Notes: generated by a model not told the origin, from the sequence alone. A stretch of 64,000 nt of DNA from Climacteris rufus (GCA_013398175.1 VZRZ01001244.1:381939-445938), one strand, 5' to 3'. Positions 47,946-61,985 are shown, numbered from the stretch's first letter. Program-made: numbers and translations.

Positions 47946-49455
47946 AAATAGTGACACTGGAATTTATGCAAAGTGTTGTCTGCTTACTTGCAAATTGAAA
48001 TTTCTCCCTTGAATCAATCATTTTACTTAGACCTTGTTCTCCTTTTCCAGTGATGAATTGGATAACTTTGTCAGAGCTGCCTGACAAATGTGGATGATCT
48101 CTAACCAGAAGGAAGTGGTGTAACACCTGAAGAGATACTGTGGCTTGGAGTGGGATGCCATGCTTTTAAAAGGCTGCTGAAACAGCTGCAATTTTGTTTA
48201 GTAGATACTGTTTTCAGAAACTGCATGTAGACCAAAATTACTGTGTCTGCATATTTAAAATACTGCCTTTCCAAAATACTGAACTGTCTTTAGGAAGTGT
48301 AGCAGTAGTATTAGGGAAATGAGCTTTGAGCTTCAGTACATGGGCAACCCTTTGATTATTTACCCTTTTGAAATACCATGTGGGTACACAGCCTTGCAGA
48401 TACTGAAGATTTGTGATGACTCAAGACTGGCACTCCCAGCCAGGCCTGTAAAGACAGGGTGAGGGGGAAAGGAATGGGTACAGTTGGCATCACTGTATCT
48501 AGAGAGATAGTGAGGAGCTGGGGTTTTATAAACTGCTGCTTTAGCAGAAGACTTGTACCACAGCAGTGGAACTGCCTTTGAGGAATACACTGCCAATATG
48601 GCCTGCTTGCTCTGTGGGGAAAAGAGGTTTGGTGGTAGGAAAAGAGAGTTACATAATTGGAACTTGGGCTTTGAACAGTCACTTGAAAGGTACTGGTGCT
48701 GTATCACAGTAGCAGCATATTTGCTGCATTGAGCAAACTGTCACTTCCACAGAGGAATGGAGGATTATAAATTGGTCACCAAGTAAATGTAAAGACAACT
48801 CAGGGTGTACATAAGATGAAATCTGCCTTGACTTTCAAGCCTAATTGTTAGAAATTCTTTATAAAGGAAGAAACATGAGAATGGCATAACTAAACATTGA
48901 TAAAACTACAATTAATGAATCATTTTGAAATGGTCCAAAATACACAAAAACAACCCCGTAGTCTGCAGTGAAAAGTGACATCAGATGCCTCCAATGTCTC
49001 TTTCTTGAGAGAGTTGGGGAAATTCCTGTAGTTCATGGAGTGTGCCTGTTGCTCAATGACTAATTCAATGTAAAGCCCAATCTTCTGTCAAAGCAGTATC
49101 AAGTACAAAACACTACCAGGAGCAGCACATAAAGCATTTGCAATGTCAAAAATAAGTATCCACTGCTGAGGATGTGACTGAACTCCAGGAGTTTGTTGGC
49201 TCACTGAGCTTCTCTATGGTTTGCTTATTGTTAAAAGTGGTGGCCAGCTACCATGGCTAAAGGCTGCTCCTTTTCAGCAAGCAACTGTAAATCAGTCCAT
49301 TGGATATCAAGGTGTGCAGGATTTCACTACAACTTTCTCTACATTGCTTTCAAAAGGCTTTATTTCTGTCAACAAATGCTACTGAGAGTGGCACAGATTT
49401 CCATGTGCCATGTTTTGTACATGCTTGCATTTGAATAAAGATTGGTATGTTAAAG
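47946..49455 (+). ncRNA. SNHG5: Predicted SNHG5 3' exon with polyadenylation signal
   Basis: It follows the strong acceptor at 47945. AATAAA is at 49434-49439, followed by G/T-rich sequence (ATTGGGTGTGCAT at about 49471-49483), the usual arrangement for cleavage near 49455. The segment has no long open frame on the plus strand. It might be interrupted by further introns, or the gene might end earlier, so the extent is tentative. Confidence 0.4.
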
Positions 49456-52400
49456 TCATGGCTGTTGCACATTGGGTGTGCATCACACCAGTGTCCTTTC
49501 ACTGTACTTGCCAAGAGCTATGAAGGCAGTGTTGCCTTGTTGCACTGACTGGTGCAGCATGTACAGGACAAATGGTGTTCCGTGTTATGCTTGAGTGACT
49601 CCAGGACAACAAACTATCAATTGTGTGCTCAAGAAGTGGGAAGGGAGGATCAGTCTCCATCTTCTGCCTGCTGCAGTTCTGTGAAAAGTTTGGGTGCTGT
49701 TGGCAATGTGTAGTGGAGCTACTTGGATGGTAAGTCCCAGCTAGGTCTCTTCTGGATGTTAAGAAGATATCAGAGATGGTTAATAGAGCAGCGGTATTTG
49801 GTAAGTGCTTTGTTAAATATTCAAGGGGATCTATATATGACTTCATTACAGGGTCAGAAGAGTGGCATGTGTTCTGGAGTTTAAAGGTACCATCTTTATC
49901 CTTTGGGCTGATGCTAATATGAAATGTGAAAACTTTTAAAAGAGAATGGTATGTGTACACCCAGCAAAATTAGTGAAATTGAGTTTACCTTGTGATGTTG
50001 GGGATTAAGTAGAAGACAGGTTTCAGGATTGTGGGTGGCATTTTATGTACCCAAAGTATTTCATGGCAATCCTGTTCTGCATGTTCTAAAATCTGTGTTC
50101 CAAAACATTCTTTGGGGATGGTCTTGGATGTAGGATTGGCAGCATTAGAGAAAAGGGTGCAGGGGAATAAAGTCACTGCATACCAGTGTGGTGGAAGCCT
50201 GTCTCAAGCACTGGTGTTTATGCATGAAAAAGATTTGCCTCTCAGCATGTAAGAAAGGTAGATGTGGCCAGTGGTAAGGCATATTGAGTACTGAGCTGCA
50301 GAACTTTCTCTAGGAATGTTCCTAGCCTTTAGAGCCACAGAATGTTGGTAACCAATGAAAAACCTGTATGTGGTAGTATAGGGAGTCTGCTGTTTCCAAA
50401 AATGCACAAAATGTTTCAACCATGACATACTCCAGAGGTTTTGGATTATGAGACCAGTGAAAATTATGTAGGAAGGTCATTTTTATAACCAATTTAAGAT
50501 GGAAACTGCCTTTTTTGCTCTGTGAAAGGGGGATAATATGTTTGCAAACCACTTGTGGATTTCGTTCTAGTATGTTTCTTTGGAGTGGTAAGATGTTTTA
50601 TACAAGTGATTCAGGTAAGGAGATGTGAAGAGTTACTGTGTGGCAATACGTGGCACGAGGTTTCTCTTCAAAACCACTTAATTAAACTTCAGGTTTACAA
50701 AACAGACTTGTTAGATTTAAAGCTTTAAGACTGCAGTAAACAGCATGAAAGCACTTTTTTGTGCTTTAGTCGGTGAAATCTTGCACTAACCATCAGTAAT
50801 GTTGAGCTAGAAGTGTCACATGGCTGTTGGGCTGTGGTCCAAGAAATCTGGTTAGACAAACTGTTCTGGAATGTTGCCATTTATCAGTCTAAGTAACTAG
50901 GCAGAGACTTCTTAAATGAGTGCTGGGCTTATAAGCAAGAGGAGTAACTTGCAACCACAAGGAAGATCCGAGAGTAGCTCTGCATAAATGCTTTGCTGCT
51001 ATTTAAGTAATGAGGCCTTTGTTAAGGTGGGAGGTTTTGTCTTGTTGAAGAACTTGTCTTACTGGTGAAGGCTGTGATCTGTAATCAAGAGTTGCAAGTG
51101 AGTGAAACTAAGCTAGCAGTGGTTCTCTTGCCACAGCACCTGCACTGCTGTGTGAGTGCCAGTCCTGTGTGACACCTGCTTGAAGTATCAGATCCCAGGG
51201 AACAGGAATTTCAGTGGAAGCTGTGCTGTCAGGCTGCCATCCTGCAGAGCTCTGTGGCTGTGTGCTGGTGTTGGGGTTGCTGCCATCTAGTGCAGGCAAG
51301 CTCATAATTGTATAAATTTGTCATGCAAAGTTTGGGTGTGTGTTTTGCCAATTGAAAACCAGCACTGGAATTAGTTATCAGTTGGTAGAGAAAAGCATTC
51401 TGTAGGACATTCAAACATGGACACAGCAGTGTGAGCAATTGTTTTACTTTGCGCAAGGAAAGGTGCTCTTATTTATGGAAGAGTGTTCAGCCCTAACTTT
51501 GGTAGCTTTTCTTCACACCTCCCCCCGCATTTCAGAGGGCAAAGTTTGAGTTAGTCTGGAGTATGAATGAATTTAACAGATAAATTGTAATTTTGGGTGA
51601 GTGGAGTATAGATAGAGGCTTTATATACTATGTAAATGTCTGTGTCTGATGATTTGCATTCTCCTCTTTTTGGTGTTACAACCGGTATTACAAGCATTTT
51701 TGCTTGTCTGCCCTTGTCTTTCCCTTGGAGCATATAAACTGGAAAAGTACAATTAAAATGATGAATTCTGTTTTCTTTCAAACATCATGTGGCTTTTTAG
51801 TTGATAGTCCAGTTGAGTTATCAGGGCTATGAAGACAGTACTTCTCTGCCATTGTCTCAAACTTCCTGCGGGCTCCAGAGGACAAAGTGGTGTTTGATGC
51901 TCAGAAGAATGGCTGTATTGAGTGGGACAAAGTCTGCCTCGTTCAGTATTCTGTCTGAGGATGACCAGTATAAGGAACAGGAGAAGTATAGAGAGCCTTT
52001 CCAGCAGTTTTCTTGGGAATTTCCCGAGATTTTCATTTGTATTTGAATACTGCTTGGCAATTATGATCTATGTCCATTTAAAAAGATTTGAAAAATGAAT
52101 GATGTGGGCTGTAAAACAGGTAAGGTAGAGAGTATATTAATAAGTTTTGGGGGGGTAGGACTGGGAAGGGGCTGAAGTAAAACTTGTGTTTTTTCCCCCT
52201 CTTTGAAGCTGATAGCACTTTTGAATCTCATGTAACTGAAAACAGTGTCAGTTCAGTGAAGGCCCCAGTGCCTTCACAGGCCAGTGTTGCTGTTTAACTG
52301 AGCTACATTGGAGGTGAAGAAGCACTGATGTGTGCTTCTGCCTTCAGTACCCCAGAGCTACACTTCAGGCTTCTCACCAGACCAATAAACACTATGTTTT

Positions 52401-52796
52401 TCCCTGAAATTGGAGTTCTCCATAACTGAAGGAGCACTCTCAGCAACAATAAGTAGTTTTATAGTTGGAGGTGAAGAATGAGTAATATCTGTCCTAAAAT
52501 GAAGTTCAGTCCTTTTTGTACATGGAAAAAAAGGTAGAAAGAGATGAATGGACTGAAATAAAACAAATGCTTAGGCCTTACTTTGAAATTAAGTTCATTG
52601 AAAAATAAAGATATTTTTAAATCATCTTAAGATCATTGAAGAATATACAGCTATTGTTAAATCTGTGTACTTTATCTTACCTTGACAAAATAGGAAATAA
52701 TTTGGCTTAGCCTGACCTTGGTTTCTTTCAGTCAGATGAGGAATGTTGCAGATACTAGGGTCCTGAAAAAAACATTTGAGGCTTAAACTCTTTTGT
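49456..52796. other. Non-coding DNA downstream of SNHG5
   Basis: No gene recognised. The plus strand is G+T-rich, which keeps some minus-strand frames open, such as 49499-49960 (153 codons). This has no domain and is treated as chance. Confidence 0.5.
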
Positions 52797-53328
52797 GTGT
52801 CTCAAGGTTTAACCCCAGCCAGTAACTAAGTACCACAGCTGCTTGCTCACCCCTGCCCTGGTAGGATGGAGAGGAGAATAGGAAGAAAGGTAAAAGCCAT
52901 GGGTTGAAATAAGAACAGAATTGAAATTAAACATAATAATTGTAGTGTAAAGGAAGGCAAACCCCAAGACAGGCAAGTGATGATACACAATACAATTGCT
53001 CATGACCTGCTGATGTGCCCAGCCTGAGCAATGATCCACGTCTCCTGGCCAGCTTCCCCCAGTTTATATACTGGGCATGACATTCTGTGGGATAGAATAT
53101 TCCTTTGGCCAGTTCAGGTCAGCTGTCCTGGCCATGTTTCCTCATGGCTTCTTGTTCCCTTCCTCACTTGCAGAGCAAGAGACACTGAACAGTCTTTGAC
53201 TTTTGGTTGTTGCTAAGTAGTGCTTACCCCAACATCAAAGTGTTATCAACACTATTCTCGTACCGAATCCAAACCACAGCACTGTACCAGCTAGTAAGAA
53301 GAAAACTATCCCAGCTGAAACCAGGATG
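52797..53328 (-). mobile_element. Avian endogenous retrovirus solo LTR
   Basis: Same family as 6424-6958. The block starts near TCTCAAGGTTTAACCCCAGC and contains AGTTTATATACTGGGC (minus-strand TATA near 53065) and GATAGAATATTCCTTTGGCC. It ends near CCCAGCTGAAACCAGGATGG. Sense transcription would be leftward. No viral genes flank it, so it is a solo LTR, more diverged at the internal A-rich part than the first copy. The host-strand skew here is opposite, so it lies antisense to any rightward read-through transcript. Confidence 0.9.
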
Positions 53329-56300
53329 GTGTCCTAGCTCTGTCTTGTAGTTAGGTCATTTTCTGCAGCAGAAAATACACACCAAATTGCTGTCTTTTGT
53401 TTCATGCACTCCACCAGAGAAGTACAATATTGAAACATGCTAAAATGGCAGTTCCTAATGTCATTTGGACTTCAAAACAGTTCAGGGTTTGATTTTTCAT
53501 TCACCAGTGTATATTAGAATAAATATTTTCTGAAAGTAGTTGGATTATGTAGTTTCTGAGTCTGAATATTTTATTAAACTGCCTATTTCCTGCTGCAAGC
53601 AGAAAGAGAAGTTTGGTTTGTGGGAATTAATGTTCCCTCCCCTCTTCCTGTTTCACAGATTATAAACCACACAATATAAAAAGTTTAACGGCAGGAACAG
53701 GAGTTACCTCTAAAACATCTTGAAATAGTGTTTTATAAGAAACAGTATCACAGTGCTGAGAATGTTCCCTCAAAAAATCTGCATGGCAGGGAACAGTGTC
53801 TGGGCCTTTGAAAATGTTTCTCAAATAGGACTCTTACAGTTGCCAGAGTTGGCTTGTCTTCATTTACATGTACTTGAAGTTAATTTCTGTTGCTAGTGAA
53901 AAATTGTTTAGTATATTTTTTGCTAATTTGACATACAAGTTATAAGGCTGCTGAAACTTTTTTCCATCTGAAGAGATCTCAATATGGTGATCCTTTGGCA
54001 GGGTTGACTGCAAGGTGTTTTGCCATTGTTTTGCTGTGTTTTTAAATGCTATGACAAGATGACTGGAAATTGTATGAATACTTTCTCCTGAGAGTATTGT
54101 GTAGTTTCTAGTTTTATAACTGAAAAAGCAACACTGAACAATTCTAGCAACTGCTTGATATATTTTCTATAAAAGTGAAGTCCCATTATGAGCTGTGATG
54201 GATATGGGAAAATCTAAAGCTTTTAGCTTTAGCTTACAGATATGATTTGCTAGGTGCTGTATAGATCTGCAGAGACCTGTGGTGTAAGGACCATTGACTT
54301 TCTGATGGCTATTGCCTGACAGCCCTGACCTTCAAAGGAAAGAGCCACTTACCTTTGGTTTTTGGTTGAAGAAACTTGACAATGACAAGGATACTTCACT
54401 ATAATGAAACTGTTGTATCCTCACCTACCAGTAAGAGAAGAAAAATAGGAATTCTGTTATTCTGAAGTAGTGCTCCTGGAGGTATTCTGTCTCTTGATCT
54501 TACCTGCTGTTTTTTCCTAAGGGCTACTTTGGGTTTTCTAGTTGTGATTTTTTCACTGAGGTGTGACGAGGAAATTTTGAAGTATTGTTGATTCTCAATT
54601 AGGAAAATGCAATTAAAATGGCAAAAGGAGCATGCATACCTGGTGTTTCCTGAAGTTGTAACTTTTATAGAAAGCCTAAGCTTCCACAGATGATCTGTTC
54701 TATCTCCCAGTACAAGTTTTCTTACTGTGGGCCAAGGTTGGGACCTTGGTATCCAAAACTGTTATGTTGCACTCAGTTTTGTCCCAATCTCTTAAAGATG
54801 CTATTCCTCCTCTTCTATGCTAGTCCTGTATTCCTTTCCTCAGAAGAGTTATGTATCCAACATCCCAAGAACCAAGGCAAAACCACAAAATTCCAGAAGA
54901 CTACTACATAAGCATTCAGTATTAATCTCAGAAGGACTGTAAAAATATATGAAACTTCTGTAAAGGGAAAAAAACCCAAACATCTCTGGGACTTAAGGAT
55001 ATAATAATGAAATTGAAATACATGATGAGTTTTAAAAACAAGACCAGATCCTGTAATTGATGTGATTTGACAGCTGTGATTTGCTGTTCAGAAATCAGAG
55101 ACAGAGCCTGCAAATACGAGTCACTTATGAGGTAAATTGTAGATCTATCAGCAATGACAGCTACCTGGGCTTCAGGTTCTTTCAGATGTGGAAGGGAAAT
55201 GCTTCTTTCTCTGCTTCTGTGTTCATACTGAGCTCTCTGCTGGAAAATTTCAAGCTATAAAGTAGGAGTTAGAAAAGAGTGGAAGGTGAGTATTATTTTA
55301 AGTGAAAAACTTTCCTACTCACAATTAAGTAACAGGGCTAAAACTCATCTGTACTTTGTATAGTATTCTCCAAAAAGCCATAACCATTTTTCTTATTCAG
55401 AAATATCTCAATTCTGCAGAAATAGGCTCTGTTGAACTCGCTCTTCTTTCTCTCCCTGACTGTTTGAAGTTTGGCTGGGAAACAGGCACCTCAAATTCAT
55501 TAAAAAGGCAGAAATTAACGTCTGTGAAGATGACAGCCTTTTCTATAGCAGCAGCAAAAAGAACTATCAGCAGAACTGGCATCTGGCCCTGGAAGCAAAA
55601 CATTCTGAGCTTCTGCTAAAGCTTCCAAAACAAGTATGATAATGAGGTTTTAGAAAATTCCTGGGCTGTCTTGATTTCATATACAGTCTAATCCTACTGC
55701 TCAACTTTGGTGATTAAGATAAATAATACAGAAAATACTGTCTTGGGCCAAGCATCAGCAAGTTATCTATGAGGTATATGCTTTGTGGTTGATTGAGACA
55801 GTCTCCCCTTTTGCTGGGATTTAACCTTAATATGAATTTAGTATTTGTTGGAGAGCATAGACTCATTGCTTGCTGAAAAATCTGACCAGCAATTGGGGTG
55901 TCAGAGGCTGAGAGGGAAAGTTAATGAGTTATCAACATTATTATCATCAGCCTAAGGGTGGAACCTTTGTGTCACCTTGGCTGAGCGATAGAAAGCAGGT
56001 GAACTTCTAAGGTGGGACTGTCTCATGTTTGGGGTTTTTTTTTGTGTTGTTTTTTGGGGTTTTTATGTGTAGCTTACAAAAGTTTCTACCTTAATAGCCC
56101 TCCCTTCTTAGTTCTGGTTCTAATTTTTTTCTATTGTATGCTGAGACTGGAGAAGTTTGAAATACTTGCAGACTGAAAAAAAACTCTTCTGCATGTTCCT
56201 CACTGCCTCTTTTGGCTGCAGCAGGTTTGTAACAATACTGTTGGTCTGAAATTTGTTAACTGTTTTCATGCATCAAATTTACTAACTAGGACTGATCTTT

Positions 56301-59300
56301 TAATAGATGTTTAAAGTAATTAAAATAAAAGTTGGCACTAAATTCCAAATATTTGCCTTTTAGTATACATAAGAAGATCTCTTGGGTAAGAATTATTTTG
56401 TAATTTTTCTTGGGAGGCACAGGCCATTGCTGTGGATGTGGCAGTAAAATCTAAAAACACCTGACCTGGAAGGGTATGAAAGAATTTAGAAACTGCTGCA
56501 GTTAACTGTCATCAGTGATTTTAACTATTTTTTACGGACATGCTCAGATATCTTTATTGATTCTGCTGTAACTAAGAACTGATGTATTAGCAATAAAAAT
56601 ATATATTCTTACAGAGTTGCATTGACTCCTCTGGCTGCTTGATATGTGCCTCCAAGCACTGTTCTCCATTGGTACATAATTCCACTTGGAGAAAACGAAC
56701 TATCAGAAGTGCTTTGGCTAATTCAAATGTGGTGTCAATAAACAGGATAACAGGTTTGTCAGCCAAGTATTTAACTAGTCATAAATTCAGAGAAATTTTT
56801 TTTAAAACTGACCCTAATAGATTTAAGTTTTCAAAATGAAACTTCCCTGTAAATATTCTTACTTGCTGCTACTTTTAAGATCTAAACTTTAAAAAAGAAA
56901 AAACAACCTTGTATGTTTTTACAGGATCAAAGCTAATTTAAAAATTAAAAGAAAATCAGGTTGAAAGCATAATATTTTTATCTACCCCCTGCAGATCACA
57001 GAATAGCTATTTATTTTTTCTAGTTACCAGTTCCTGTGTAAAAATAAAACTTTGCTTCCCTAAGAACTATACTTGTGCTTTTCGCAGCACAATACAGCTG
57101 CATTAGTTGTACCATATTAAATCACAAATTTGTTCAGGTTTGAGCACAGGTTATGTTGCCTGCACTGCCCTCTGCAAAACAGTGAAGAGATTCCTGGTTA
57201 ATGCTGCACAAACTGGAAAGGGAAAACTTACGTGTGCTAAAGCTCTATTTTAGGTGAAGATGTAATTCTAGTATCACTCAAGGCCAATGTAGAAGCAGAG
57301 AGTAATCTAAAAGAAGATTATTGAAAAGCAGCAATGACAGCCTGAAGTACTGATATAGTAAGAGTTCCTCATCCTTAAGCTCTGGTCTGATGTTTGTGCA
57401 GTAAGTGAGAGTTCCCTTAGGGCTGCATTCTCCAGGTATCTTTGAAAATAAAATTAAAAAGCAGTTGTATACAAAAAAAGTTGTATTGTTTGCTTTTGGG
57501 TTCTACAGAAGTGCTGCATTTTGGTAGACACTTCTGCCTTGCACCTGGCAAGGGTCATAAATGTGTATGGGGGGAAGATTGTTCTTATTCTTAAAAGGAC
57601 CTTGAAGACACTAGGTTATTTAGGCTCATCCATGCTTGAAAGGATTTTTTAGGTTGTTTGGTTACATGTTAAGTAGCCTGGAACACTTGACCTAAAAGCT
57701 GTGTATTGCAACTGCTGCATCAGACACTTTCCTGAGTAATCAGCCATGTCAGTACTAAATAGGCCTGGGACAGGAGCCCAATTGCTGGCAACTGACCATC
57801 CGTGCCATGAAGGGTTAATGCAGTCTGACAGCTGAAGCCTGGGCAGCACTGTAATATCTGGGCATAGCTTAGAGGTTAAGGTGGGTGAGAGCTGAACTGT
57901 GGGATTGCAAGCTGAGCTCTCCATATTTGCCTTACAGCTGGAGAACAGCCCATGATCTGTCCCATCTGCTGCATGGCTGTGGCCATTGTGTCTGTGGTGT
58001 GCTGTGCTCCCCTCTCCTGGGAAAGATGCCCAGAGCTGGAGAAGAATATTCTGTGACCTAGTGACATGCTGTCTGCCTTCAGAGATGGCCTTAATGCAAT
58101 AAGTAACTTACATGGGGTTAAGTAGATCCCAAGGCTCTCTTTCCTTATGTTCCACCCTTCAGCTGGCTTTCACAAGTGTGCTGAGGACTGGAATCCTTAT
58201 GGCTGCTAGGCAGTGCAGAGATGTAAGGGCAGGGCTGGATGAATGTCTGGGGTGAAGGGAGGTCTAAATACAGCAGTAAGTTCTCTATTGACACTTTCAT
58301 TTGTGGCTGTATTCAGCGAGTTGCAGCTTCAGCACTTGGCTACCTCGCACTGCGCAAGTGGACAGGACAGCACTACTGTCCTGAGATGACTTTGAGATGT
58401 TCTGAAGATGGATGCTGATAAGGAATGCTGTCTGAAATTCTCATGTGTGATTCCTTCTCATAAGGTAGAATGCACTAGGACATGGAGAAAACATCTTTCT
58501 CCAACCTTTCCATGCTAATTTGATGAAAATAAGGCAGTATGTGTGGTAACTCTTGTTACTTCTTTGCTGAATATCTTGTCTCCTCTTTCCATGGAGCTTT
58601 GCCAGGCACTGACCTAATGGTAGCATTCCTCTAAGAGCTTTAAAGAATCAGATGCTTAGGATAACAGGAATGGAAAAGGCAGCACTTGTGTCTTAACTCT
58701 CGCCCTTGTACCCACAGCAATAGTAAAGCAGTATTGCTTTTTTGTCAGATTGGGAAGCCTTTTCCTGTAGTTTCCTCACCCTTGATAAACTTGTGTGCTA
58801 TTTGTATAGGAAGCTTGTGATTTATAGGTCTATAGTGGGAAGAGGAGTATGTGATTAGAGAGAATCTGGAGGAAGAGGAACAGTTGCATGTATACTTTTC
58901 CAGGAAGTGGAAAGGGTTTGGGAAGAAAGGGACAGATTAGTGATGGCATGTTCTGCTTTTTGCAATGACAAGGTATTTGAATTGTCAGACTGAAGAACTA
59001 AGACCAATATTCAGCTTCTAATAGTGGGTATTGGCTAATGGAAAACAACAAAGATAAGGCAAGTATAGATATGATAATATGTCCTGATATGCTCCCCCAG
59101 TGTATGTAATTCCTCAACTAGTTTCAGTTGCAAAATTTAAATTGGGGTGATCTCTCTGTCTCTGCATTTAACAATTTTAGATTGGTGTCTCTTGCATTAG
59201 TTACTTTTGGGGGTTTATGGAAATACAGCTTCATGTGCCCATGAATTCCCCAGCTGTAGTTGCAAGTATGTAAAAGCAGTTTTTTGCTTGGCTATCTGCC

Positions 59301-60365
59301 TGTTTGATTTGATGCTTCCTAGTTCTTCTGCTGGAAGAAAGAGTGAGCAGTTATTCTCTAGCTTTCCCCATGCCACTTCTGACTTGTAGGCCTGTATTAG
59401 GTTTCCTCATTTGTCTCTTATCCATACTGAAGGTAGAGGTCCTGAATAACTCTTAGCACTGCTCTTTTGTCACTTAAGCATATGACATTTGCAATTCTTT
59501 GTTGCAAGGCTGGGCCTGTTTTCTGAGTGACAATAGTAAGTTTGGGATGGCTTTCAGTTGGCATTTCCACAATACACGTGGAAGCAACTTCACTGTTTTC
59601 TGTGCATGCAAAAATAGAGTGCTCTCCTCCTCCACTCCTCTTTCAATACTTACACATTAGCCTACAGCATACTGCAAAATACATTGAATTCTACAGTGAC
59701 TGCTCTGAACCCTCAGCTGATAAACACCTGTTAAAATCTTCTAACTTAAGTTAGAAAAAAACTAAAGATATTAATGGAATGTGAACTAAACTACCTTCTG
59801 TTCCTTCTCTTGTGCCTCTTTCTTACAAAGTCAGCTCCGGAGTGTTTAGTTTGGGGGTGGATGTACCTGTGTGTTTGAGGGTGATGTTGACTGCGAAGAG
59901 GAAAAAAGTGATTGGTATCGGAAAGAAGGACTTAAAACATAGATACTTTACAGAAATAAGCATTTCAATACCTTTTCTTTCACTGGCAGTGTAGCACAGA
60001 CATAAAACAAAAGAGAGAGAAAGATTTGTTTTAACATCTTCAGTCTATACATGGAATTCAACACCAAAAGAATTCCTGGGAGAACCTCATTCTTCTTCAT
60101 TGTCACACTTGTTCTCTGCCTACAACTATCTGGGCAAATATTTAGCACAATGCAGGCCATTTCAACCTCAAAAGCCCTGAAATGCACTGTGTCAAGTCTG
60201 TAGGATTGGACCTCTTTTCCATCTTGCAGAACTAGAAGAATTAAAAATTAGTTACTTTGGGTTTTTGATTGGGGGTGGGGGAGTCTCAAGAAAGAAGCAT
60301 CAACTAGTGAATAGAGTAGGATTTGTAAAGATCAGGGTAATTCACTGTATCACAGCATCTATCTG
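53329..60365. other. Non-coding DNA
   Basis: Seven kilobases with no recognisable exon or young transposon. A T/G low-complexity patch lies at about 56030-56070. The plus strand stays G+T-rich through much of the interval. Confidence 0.5.
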
Positions 60366-60555
60366 TCTGCTCAAGCAGGGACACCCAGACATAGTTGCCC
60401 TGTTCCATGTCCAGACAGCATTTGAATGTCTGGGAAGCTGGAGACTCTACATCCTCCCTGGGCAACTCATGCCAGTGTCTGGTCACTCTCACAGTGAAAA
60501 AGTGTTTCCTGATGATCAGACTGTTCAGTTTGTGCCCATTGCCTCTGGTCCTGTG
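60366..60555 (-). mobile_element. CR1 LINE fragment
   Basis: Minus-strand CR1 3' region, recognisable from CTGCTCAAGCAGGGACACCC and CCATGTCCAGACAGCATTTG. It is related to the copy at 22.14 kb. The 114-codon frames spanning it on both strands are not genes. Confidence 0.85.
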
Positions 60556-61985
60556 AATCGTACTGGATTTGCAAATGCTTTCTTTGCTCCTTTTATTTTC
60601 CTGATTTAGTTGGAAGAAGTGGAGTGTTTGAAGAGTTAGCAGGGTCAAAGTTAAACTTTAGAAATAGTTTAAATATAAGGGGCATTAACCCTGACTTTGT
60701 TTTAAGAAGTGCTACCCATGCCTAGTTTTGAAAAAGTCTGAACATGCACAAAGGATATAACCGGAAAGAATGTTAAAGGAAAACATTACCATTAGTTAAG
60801 TTAGTGAACTTTCTTTGCTGAAATCATGTGACAATTTTAGATCATACATTACTGTTTCTAGAATGGAAGGACTCTCAAATCTGCATATTAAAGACTGAGT
60901 TGTTTATGAAAAGCTTTCCTTCTGAAGAAAATTTCATATATGGGATTCATCTCCTTTTCATTAATTTCTGAGTTCCATTTTTCTCTTAATTGACACAGGC
61001 CTTGCATTTTATAATGCAACCTATCTTTTAAGACTCAGAGAATTTGACTGATGGAATGAAGAAATTGAGCAAACTTTTAATTAAACAGGTATTTCCCCAA
61101 ATAGCTTTATTTTGCCAAGGATCTCATGGGGCAAATAGGCCACTGGCCAGCTGTGCACTACATCGAATAAACTGCAGACTGCAATCCTTTCCTGAAGTTA
61201 GAGATCTTTATAATATACAGATATATTAATAACTTGGCAGTCTTACCAGAGGCTAAGAGCTGGGAATGGCTTGAAAAGCACATTGCTGAGAAACCCCAAG
61301 AGTGGCTCATTCATTTCAGAATTCTGCTGTGGCAGACATAGCACAGGGGGCTCCTTTTGTTATTAAAAGCGATGACATTTGCTGTGTGACCAGAGTGATC
61401 CACCCCTTTAGTGCTGCAGCTGGTGCATTTCATAGCTCAGGTATAGCAAATTCTACAGCCAAGCCTAAATTTCCAATGAGGACACACTTTGGAAAGGCAA
61501 GGCATAGAAAACAGAAGGTAAGATTCCTGTTCAGTTTCCTAGAATTTTTTATTTGTTTAGGGTATGATTATTTAACTGTAGGTAAGTAGCTCCAAAGCAA
61601 AAAATAGTCTCTTAGTCTTATAGTCAAATTAAATTTATTTTTCAGTTTTTTCTGTGCTACTTTGTAGTTGGTTCTGTTGTAATCACTGTTTTTACCGTGG
61701 GTGTGCTGGGAGGCTCAAAAGTCCAGCTGTGGTTGCAGTGTGGTTCTATAATGGTTAACACTGGAACAGAAGCAGGCAGGGGTTTCATATACCAGGAAAA
61801 TTTAGGAATCAACACAACTTTCATTATGGTGAGAAGCTGTCAAACTTTCAGGCATGTGCAGTGAAATTCCTCATATAAATCTAAGCCACCAGGTAAGTGC
61901 CTGCAGATATTCTTGGCAGGGTGTTTTTTTCAGTCCATGTTCTACATGATTAAAAAGAAAAAAAGCCTTGATTTCATGGATCTTT
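60556..61985. other. Non-coding DNA
   Basis: No recognised feature. Confidence 0.5.

Larger units (their letters stand above)
42861..49455 (+). ncRNA. SNHG5: SNHG5 snoRNA host gene (predicted extent)
   Basis: In mammals SNHG5 (U50HG) is a 5'TOP long non-coding RNA whose introns carry SNORD50 snoRNAs; the spliced exons have little coding capacity. Here a TATA/TOP promoter, a 35-nt exon 1 with a strong donor, and a clear SNORD50 at 47736-47815 lie on the same strand. Candidate short exons are at 44643-44692, 45836-45892, 46131-46204 and 47356-47408, with a terminal exon from 47946. They are bounded by recognisable acceptors and donors, and snoRNA-like sequences fall in the introns between them. 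A polyadenylation signal is at 49434. An additional possible exon is 45182-45251. Assignment rests on the snoRNA; the exon chain is inferred from splice signals and needs RNA data. Confidence 0.75.

Noticed and set aside
49499..49960. Minus-strand open frame of 153 codons
   Set aside because: No signature or splice context, and it lies in a plus-strand G+T-rich region where stop codons on the other strand are reduced.
58380..58445. Repeated TGA-box-like motifs resembling C, D', C' and D
   Set aside because: The box C is weak, no terminal stem forms and no known guide is present.
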